The position numbers and the translations under genes were made by a program. DNA of 8,739 nt, taken from the NCBI GenBank assembly GCA_020696955.1, contig JAJFBK010000020.1:1-8739 (forward strand). The letters run 5' to 3'. The number at the start of each line of letters is the position of its first letter. Position 1 is the stretch's first letter. A model generated the notes under the pieces. That model had not been told where the DNA came from. It saw only the letters and a program-made list of their open reading frames with translations, and did not search any database. Origin of the DNA: Patescibacteria group bacterium. Lineage in GTDB: Bacteria; Patescibacteria; UBA1384; CAILIB01. Shown here one piece after another: positions 1-4,380 of this stretch.

Positions 1-110
1 TTTCTCCAAGAATCCGCTTCGATGGTGACAGGATCGCTTCATAAAAGAATTCTTTCATGGATGCGACATTTTCTGCCACTCTACCGAATCGAAGCGGATT
101 CTTGGAGAAA
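1..110. repeat. Perfect 23-bp inverted repeat with nested palindrome
   Basis: Bases 1-23 are the exact reverse complement of bases 88-110, with a 64-base spacer. Inside the spacer is a 12-bp palindrome, AAAGAATTCTTT (44-55), flanked by further imperfect pairing (38-42 with 57-61). The left arm touches the window edge, so the repeat may extend further upstream. No gene is visible in it. It could be the two ends of a very small mobile element, a large hairpin in the leader of the downstream operon, or a fold-back artefact if the window edge is also a contig end. No T tract follows the right arm, so it is not a typical terminator on this strand. Confidence 0.85.
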
Positions 111-163
111 TATCAGTCAGCTGAAGTGCCCACTAAGCAGTGGGTGACTCTGCTGACTGATAT
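110..163 (+). promoter_or_regulatory. Long leader hairpin upstream of the DUF4178 gene
   Basis: ATATCAGTCAGC (110-121) pairs perfectly over 12 bp with 152-163. Inside, CCCACT (129-134) pairs with AGTGGG (139-144) across an AAGC loop, and the region between the two stems can pair partly (125-127 with 147-149). The element follows the 23-bp inverted repeat directly and lies about 50 bases before the start codon. The structure is seen in the sequence. A regulatory role in the transcript of the downstream operon is inference, and no known riboswitch class was recognised. Confidence 0.6.
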
Positions 164-165
164 GG

Positions 166-189
166 TTAGCCCTGCTACTCGCAGGCTAA
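166..189 (+). promoter_or_regulatory. Second leader hairpin, just before the ribosome binding site
   Basis: TTAGCC (166-171) and TGC (173-175) pair with GCAGGCTAA (181-189), leaving one bulged C at 172 and a TACTC loop: nine base pairs in all. It begins three bases after the preceding hairpin and ends 12 bases before the GGAGG motif. It could affect access of the ribosome to the operon's first gene. No T tract follows, so it is not a terminator. Confidence 0.55.
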
Positions 190-201
190 ACAGAGGTATA
201 C

Positions 202-206
202 GGAGG
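202..206 (+). promoter_or_regulatory. Ribosome binding site that sets the start of the DUF4178 gene
   Basis: GGAGG lies six bases before the ATG at 213. The same frame is open upstream to an ATG at 57, but that codon has no Shine-Dalgarno and sits inside the spacer of the 23-bp inverted repeat. The 213 start is therefore strongly preferred. Confidence 0.85.
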
Positions 207-212
207 AATATC

Positions 213-1331
213 ATGATAAAGAAGACAGAACAGAAGACAAAAGTCCGAAAGCTGCCCATTGTGGCAGGTATCGGCAGCGTCGTGGTCATTACTCTTTTGG
301 GTTTTGGTTTGGCGCTTGGGTTTGGGATCGGGTTGGGCGTTGCAATTGGGTTGGCAGCAATCGAGCATGTTTTGGAAAAAAGAAAGAACGAAAGTTCGGG
401 CTTTTCAACTACAGGTTCCTCTCCCATACCAAGGCAGGTACAGCCGTATGATCCCGAAAAGGTTCAAGAAGTCTTGCTTGCGTATTATCTGCGGATAAGG
501 AAGAAGCTCAGAAATGAGAATCCTGATCTGCAGGAAGCGGTTTATTCTGCTTTGCGAAGCATGCTGACTTCTTTGCCTTCGAAGTCGGTTACCGGTGCGG
601 CTGAGATTTGGGAGATTGCTATGCAAGATTTGCAAGCAATACGTTCTCAGATTGATTCTTCAGAGGGAAACCGAGAGGTTGCAAGTCCTGGCCTTATAGC
701 GAGCCTTGGAAGAATATCCAGCTATGCCAAAGAGCAGTCTGACTTGCTGATGTCCGGAGTTCCAACTATTGCTGAGGAGAATCCACAGGCACTTGAGTAT
801 TTACAGGGCCTGCGTGATATGCCCGATCCGTTACCAGAAGACCAGCGCCGCTTGCGGACCTTGGACTCTTTGGTAGCTGGCGACAGTCATCTTCAAATAG
901 ACGGAGAAGTTTTCCGGGTAACGAAAAAGTTTAGGTATAAAGAGGGTCGTAGTAAATGGGACGAAGTGCTTATCGAATCCTTGAAAACAGGAGAAGCCCA
1001 ATCCCTTGAGTGGGAAAGGGATGATACCTTGCAGATACTCTTTCAAGAGCCAGGCGTATATACGCTTGATCAAATCGGCATTTCTGCCGGGCGACTGGAG
1101 GAGATGGACGATGAGGAGGAGGGGGCTATCCATACGGGTAAAACCCAATTCCACTACAACGATAGCGGCAAGGCTAAGTGCTTTGAGGGCGATAGCGCTG
1201 AGGGTGAAGAGTTTCAATACTTTGATTTCCAAAGCGGCAAGCGCACACTGGCCATTGAGAATTGGGATGGCGAGCACAAAGCCTATTTTATGAGGCAGCT
1301 CAAGATCCAGGAGGTAGAGATCCTACGATGA
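213..1331 (+). CDS. Membrane-anchored DUF4178 domain protein
   Basis: This encodes 372 residues. A short basic N terminus (MIKKTEQKTKVRK) leads into a very glycine-rich hydrophobic segment (about residues 14-46), long enough for one long or two short membrane helices. A helical middle region follows (about 70-200), and the C-terminal part (about 217-372) looks like DUF4178. It shows the pattern VAGDSHLQIDGEVFRV, then a KWDEVLIES strand and a closing region with ENWDGEHKAYFMRQLKI. DUF4178 proteins occur next to DUF350 proteins and spermidine-synthase-like enzymes in many bacteria, but no biochemical activity is known to me. The gene heads a tightly packed operon, and its stop overlaps the next start by four bases (ATGA, 1328-1331). 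The domain call rests on motif recognition. The membrane location is clear from the sequence, and an envelope scaffold or sensor role is inference. Confidence 0.78.
   Translation: MIKKTEQKTKVRKLPIVAGIGSVVVITLLGFGLALGFGIGLGVAIGLAAIEHVLEKRKNESSGFSTTGSSPIPRQVQPYDPEKVQEVLLAYYLRIRKKLRNENPDLQEAVYSALRSMLTSLPSKSVTGAAEIWEIAMQDLQAIRSQIDSSEGNREVASPGLIASLGRISSYAKEQSDLLMSGVPTIAEENPQALEYLQGLRDMPDPLPEDQRRLRTLDSLVAGDSHLQIDGEVFRVTKKFRYKEGRSKWDEVLIESLKTGEAQSLEWERDDTLQILFQEPGVYTLDQIGISAGRLEEMDDEEEGAIHTGKTQFHYNDSGKAKCFEGDSAEGEEFQYFDFQSGKRTLAIENWDGEHKAYFMRQLKIQEVEILR
318..337 (+). other. G-quadruplex motif inside the DUF4178 gene
   Basis: Four GGG runs (318-320, 324-326, 330-332, 335-337) are separated by loops of three, three and two bases. 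Further GGG runs lie at 299-301 and 348-350. The motif is on the coding strand, so it would also be in the mRNA, about 105 bases after the start codon. It encodes the alternating glycines of the membrane segment, so protein sequence alone may explain it. Confidence 0.6.
1309..1315 (+). promoter_or_regulatory. Ribosome binding site for the DUF2617-like gene
   Basis: AGGAGGT lies 12 bases before the ATG at 1328, a slightly long spacing. It supports 1328 over the in-frame upstream ATG at 1262, which would overlap the previous gene by 70 bases and has no such motif. Confidence 0.65.
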
Positions 1332-1894
1332 CAAGCATAAGAATGGATGGATACGTGGATCAATCCGCACAATCCCTCCTTCTGCACCTTGTTGAGGGTG
1401 GGGTTGATGAGAATCAATTTACCATCCTTGCCGTTGGCAATACTTCGTTTCCTTCTGGGTTGCAGGTCAAGGCTGCGATTATTGGCGCAAGCCACTGTAT
1501 CCGCTTTAGTCTGTTTGGTCAGGAATGGCATGAAGTTTGCGCCTGCGTATCGGTGCACGAAAAAGGAAGGGCCTTGGTTTCGGAATCTCTTTCTAACGTC
1601 TTGCTACCAGTTTCTTTGGCTCTTTCGGATGAGCTGTCTTACTCTTTTTCCTCTCGTCAAACGACTTGGGAAGAAGGGAGGCAGGAAGTCGAGGGGTTGG
1701 AGAGGGTGGCTAGTATTACAAAGGGAATAGGATTGGTCTATAACTTTCCGCAAGGAGAGGATGGGATCACTCCCCAAACCATCGTGACAATTGAATGGAT
1801 AGAGGGTGAAGCGCTTATAAAAACGGCTCATACCTATCCAAATGAAGATGCAATCGTTTTGACGCAAACCAATCTAAGGAGGTTGGACCGATGA
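1328..1894 (+). CDS. DUF2617-like protein
   Basis: This is a 188-residue soluble protein with no signal peptide or membrane helix. The recognisable part is a strand ending in IIGASHCI, followed by FSLFGQEWHEVCACV. This matches the conserved 'lGASHqv' core and following 'E-x-V-A-C' strand that I recall for DUF2617, a family found beside DUF350, DUF4178 and spermidine synthase genes in actinobacteria. The rest is mixed strand and helix without a catalytic signature I can name. It overlaps both neighbours by four bases (1328-1331 and 1891-1894), so it is very probably translated in step with them. Its position between two envelope proteins suggests a cytoplasmic partner of the complex, which is inference. 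The family call is moderate and the function unknown. Confidence 0.65.
   Translation: MTSIRMDGYVDQSAQSLLLHLVEGGVDENQFTILAVGNTSFPSGLQVKAAIIGASHCIRFSLFGQEWHEVCACVSVHEKGRALVSESLSNVLLPVSLALSDELSYSFSSRQTTWEEGRQEVEGLERVASITKGIGLVYNFPQGEDGITPQTIVTIEWIEGEALIKTAHTYPNEDAIVLTQTNLRRLDR
1876..1883 (+). promoter_or_regulatory. Strong ribosome binding site for the lipoprotein gene
   Basis: AAGGAGGT is an exact anti-16S match seven bases before the ATG at 1891, inside the last codons of the preceding gene. It is the best Shine-Dalgarno in the window and suggests high translation of the lipoprotein relative to its operon partners. Confidence 0.8.
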
Positions 1895-3444
1895 AAACGT
1901 TACGAAGCCTAGTAGCCTCGTTAGCCGTTGTCTGCTTTATGGCGGGCTGCGGTAGTCGTTTGCCGGAGAACTTAGTGGAGCGCAGCAAACAGCTAGAAAG
2001 CCAGATAGCTGCCAAGCGTCAAGAAGTGGAAAAAAGAGCCAACCAGCTTGCCACTTCAAAAAAAGGTCAGAACGCTTCTTTTCTTGCTTCTTACGCTCAG
2101 CGTGAGAAGTGGGAAAAAGATATTGCTGATGCCCAGGGGAAGGTGTCTCAGGCCGCAAACCTGCACACTGCCGATATTAAACCATTGGTAGATCAAAATG
2201 CGACCGACAAGGAAGCTGTGCTTCGCAGGAAACTGAAAGAAGCGGAAACTCTCTTGTCAGAGGCTCATAACCTTGCGGCTCAACCCGCAAATAGAATTGC
2301 TTTTCTTTTGAGGACAAAGGCTGAAGCGCCAGCGATGGTTGCAAAAGCCCGTGGAGAAATGGCTGAATCACGTCTGCTTGCCAAGAGATTGGAAGACATA
2401 ACGGATGCGGCTAAATCTGACTTTCCAAAGAAAAAGGATGATCTGCAAAAACGGGTAGGAGAAGTGAAAGGACTGGTTTTTGTAGCTTCTGAAGCCCTGG
2501 ATGTCGCCACTTTCCAACTTGCTAAAAGTCGGAAAACTGGAGCGGCTGACTATGCGCTTCTTGGCGACAATACCGTAAAGGTGAGCCAGTGCCTGAGTTC
2601 CGTCAAGGAGAAAGACCAAGTAGTCCGAGCCAAGATCACTGAACTGGATAAAACCTATAGTAAGATTTTGGCCGACATGAGGGTCGACTATTACGTCACC
2701 TTTAGCAAGACTACTTGGGACGAATGGGCCGAATATGATAATGATTCTGACCATACGTTCAATCCTGTAAAGGTAGAAAAGACGGTCTACGATCAATATG
2801 CTGCTCTGGCTGAGGACTCCCAGGTAGACGCTTCGTCATTACAAGGCCTTGGCATTGACCCAAATGATGGTGGATCAGCCGGAAGTTCGGCTGAATACTA
2901 CCTTGATGGTGTTTCAGAGCGGTATTACCATAAGTATATCGTTGTGGAAAATGGTGTGAAAAAGGAAGGTGATTGGCAGGAAGTTTCTGAACAGCAGTTC
3001 GACCAGCATAGTGACGATCTCGGCATGAGTATCGTCTCAAAAGCTCGGGGAGAATATGAGGCGGAAACCAGCCAATTCGCTACGCCTGCTGGAATGGAGT
3101 ATGTCGGTGACAAGAAGTATGGTCATTGGCAAAAAGATAACAGCGGCACTTCCTATTGGGAGTGGTATGGGCGATATCGGTTCTACCAGGATATCTTTGG
3201 TCCCCGTTATTACTATAACGACTGGGATCAGTGGAATCGTGGCTACCGAGGACGCAGTCCATATTATGGCCCCAAAAATGATGAGAACGATCGGTATGGT
3301 ACCCATGGGGGATATACCTCGAGTCATCCTCGCTACGCTGGGTCGACCTGGAGAAGTTCAGGAGACTATAAGGCGGAAGCGGCAAGCGTACGTTCAGCTG
3401 GACGAGCAGCCCGTGGCGGAGGCCCGGGGGGAGGAGGAAAATGA
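1891..3444 (+). CDS. Large coiled-coil lipoprotein with aromatic-rich C-terminal region
   Basis: This encodes 517 residues. It starts with a lipoprotein signal peptide: basic MKTLR, a hydrophobic stretch, then lipobox MAGC with the lipidated cysteine at residue 20. The following Ser-Arg at +2/+3 gives no inner-membrane retention signal of the E. coli type. Residues about 22-255 are Lys/Glu/Ala-rich and helical, likely coiled coil. Residues about 400-475 are crowded with Tyr, Trp, Arg and Gly (for example YGHW at 410-413 and the SPYYGP motif). The end is Gly-rich (GGGPGGGGK, 509-517). I recall a similar Gly-Pro-Gly-Lys ending in the small DUF4247 lipoproteins of related actinobacterial operons, but this protein is far longer and I cannot confirm homology. 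It overlaps the genes on both sides by four bases. It is probably the extracytoplasmic part of the module. No enzymatic motif is seen and the function is unknown. Confidence 0.75.
   Translation: MKTLRSLVASLAVVCFMAGCGSRLPENLVERSKQLESQIAAKRQEVEKRANQLATSKKGQNASFLASYAQREKWEKDIADAQGKVSQAANLHTADIKPLVDQNATDKEAVLRRKLKEAETLLSEAHNLAAQPANRIAFLLRTKAEAPAMVAKARGEMAESRLLAKRLEDITDAAKSDFPKKKDDLQKRVGEVKGLVFVASEALDVATFQLAKSRKTGAADYALLGDNTVKVSQCLSSVKEKDQVVRAKITELDKTYSKILADMRVDYYVTFSKTTWDEWAEYDNDSDHTFNPVKVEKTVYDQYAALAEDSQVDASSLQGLGIDPNDGGSAGSSAEYYLDGVSERYYHKYIVVENGVKKEGDWQEVSEQQFDQHSDDLGMSIVSKARGEYEAETSQFATPAGMEYVGDKKYGHWQKDNSGTSYWEWYGRYRFYQDIFGPRYYYNDWDQWNRGYRGRSPYYGPKNDENDRYGTHGGYTSSHPRYAGSTWRSSGDYKAEAASVRSAGRAARGGGPGGGGK
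3430..3437 (+). promoter_or_regulatory. Ribosome binding site embedded in the lipoprotein's glycine tail
   Basis: GGAGGAGG lies three bases before the ATG at 3441 (its first GGAGG six bases before) and forms the final glycine codons of the lipoprotein. The same bases serve as protein tail and as translation signal for the DUF350 gene. Confidence 0.75.
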
Positions 3445-4301
3445 ATTTCTTCAATATCGTAAGTGGATATGTACTATATCCGGCCGTTTTCTTATTGATC
3501 ACGTTGTTCGGTATAGTTCTTCTTAAGTCATGGGGCGACTATAACAGCCCCTACAATGACGATGAAGAAATATGCAAAAAGGGCAACGTCGCAATCGCTG
3601 CTCAGAGAATCGGGGTATACCTAGGATTCACCTTGGCGATTACCGGATCGATGCAGAGAACCCGCGAGGGCTTTCTGATCGATCTTCGGTATTATGTCTT
3701 TGATGGAATCCTGGCCTTGATAATCTTTGCTCTCTGCATGAAGCTCAGTGATGCATACATCTTGAGAAACGTGCGGAACTGCGAAGAGCTGGGTCGTGGA
3801 AACAAGGCGGTGGGCATTGTTGAGATGGGGGCGTATATTGCCACCGGACTTATGCTCAATGGCACTTTTAGCGGAGACAGCCCGAGCTTAGTTAATAGCA
3901 TTGTAAGTATCTTGTTATTTGCGACGCTTGGACAGCTGGCCCTCTTTGGACTCTACTCCCTGATTGAACTTCGTACGCCTTATAACGTCGATGAAGAGAT
4001 CAAGAGTGGGAATACTGCATGTGCAATTATAGTTGCCGGGGAATTAGTTGCCCTGGGAATTATTTTGCGCAACAGTATTGCCGGTCCTTTCGTTGGGTGG
4101 TTCAGAGATGTTTCCGCATTTGGGATGAGCTTGCTAGCTGGCCTGATTCTCTTATGGATCGCAAGGATAGTGGGTGATCGCATTTTCTTGATGCGCACGA
4201 GCCTCGCTAGTCGAGGAGCGTGTACCCAAGAAGTGGCTCCCGGTTTGATAATGGCATCTGTCAGCATTGTTCTAGCAATAGTCGTTGCTGCAGTCGCTTA
4301 G
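3441..4301 (+). CDS. Tandem DUF350 integral membrane protein
   Basis: This encodes 286 residues with eight likely membrane helices (about 5-28, 49-71, 80-104, 120-142, 148-174, 190-213, 221-250, 265-286). The protein is an internal duplication: PYNDDEEI..KGN at 37-49 recurs as PYNVDEEIKSGN at 180-191, each followed by a helix of similar pattern. A shorter related unit, EELGRGN (115-121), precedes helix 4. This acidic-then-Gly-Asn motif entering a membrane helix is typical of DUF350. The E. coli member YjfL has one such unit of about 130 residues, so two fused units fit the length here. Its start overlaps the lipoprotein stop by four bases. DUF350 proteins are linked to polyamine-type synthases by gene neighbourhood. 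A channel or scaffold role has been guessed in general, but nothing here proves it. The family call is strong and the function unknown. Confidence 0.85.
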   Translation: MNFFNIVSGYVLYPAVFLLITLFGIVLLKSWGDYNSPYNDDEEICKKGNVAIAAQRIGVYLGFTLAITGSMQRTREGFLIDLRYYVFDGILALIIFALCMKLSDAYILRNVRNCEELGRGNKAVGIVEMGAYIATGLMLNGTFSGDSPSLVNSIVSILLFATLGQLALFGLYSLIELRTPYNVDEEIKSGNTACAIIVAGELVALGIILRNSIAGPFVGWFRDVSAFGMSLLAGLILLWIARIVGDRIFLMRTSLASRGACTQEVAPGLIMASVSIVLAIVVAAVA

Positions 4302-4310
4302 AAAGTTTAC

Positions 4311-4351
4311 AGGGTTTCCTTGGATAGCAATATCCAGGGGAACCCTCTTTT
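4311..4351 (+). terminator. GCAA-loop hairpin with T tract between the DUF350 and synthase genes
   Basis: Bases 4311-4326 pair with 4331-4346 to give an uninterrupted 16-bp stem (14 Watson-Crick and two G-U pairs) closed by a GCAA tetraloop of the stable GNRA type. It is followed by C and four T (4347-4351). It starts nine bases after the DUF350 stop and ends about 30 bases before the synthase ATG. The T tract is short, so it may be a partial terminator that lowers synthase expression, or an mRNA-stabilising hairpin. No separate promoter for the synthase was convincing in the remaining space. Confidence 0.7.
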
Positions 4352-4367
4352 GTACGTTGAAATGAAA

Positions 4368-4372
4368 AGGAG
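4368..4372 (+). promoter_or_regulatory. Ribosome binding site for the membrane spermidine synthase
   Basis: AGGAG (within AAAAGGAGC) is eight bases before the ATG at 4381. The later in-frame ATGs (residues 14 and 23) have no such motif, so the start at 4381 is preferred even though it adds a short hydrophilic N terminus ahead of the first membrane helix. Confidence 0.8.
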
Positions 4373-4380
4373 CGTCGTGT

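Noticed and set aside
24..53. Promoter with GTGACA (25-30) as -35
   Set aside because: No acceptable -10 box lies at 16-18 bases spacing (the sequence there is around GAATTCT), so no operon promoter is called.
1..110. Intrinsic terminator of an upstream gene formed by the 23-bp inverted repeat
   Set aside because: The loop would be 64 bases long and no T tract follows position 110.
165..191. Integron attC-like site (GTTAGCC ... GGCTAAAC)
   Set aside because: The boxes do not meet the GTTRRRY / RYYYAAC consensus, are in the wrong order for R'' and R', and no integrase or cassette structure is present.
1..193. tRNA or retron RNA in the leader
   Set aside because: No T-loop consensus, anticodon arm or CCA end could be placed on either strand, and no reverse transcriptase gene is in the window.
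57..212. N-terminal extension of the DUF4178 protein starting at the ATG at 57
   Set aside because: No Shine-Dalgarno precedes 57, the stretch overlaps the inverted repeat and both leader hairpins, and a strong GGAGG six bases before 213 marks a better start.
831..1277. Antisense open frame of 148 codons on the - strand
   Set aside because: It lies wholly opposite the DUF4178 domain, shows no recognisable domain, and fits a shadow of the coding strand. The same applies to the other - strand frames.
1262..1327. Upstream start for the DUF2617-like protein at 1262
   Set aside because: It would overlap the preceding gene by 70 bases without a ribosome binding site, whereas 1328 gives the same ATGA overlap used by the next two gene pairs and has AGGAGGT upstream.
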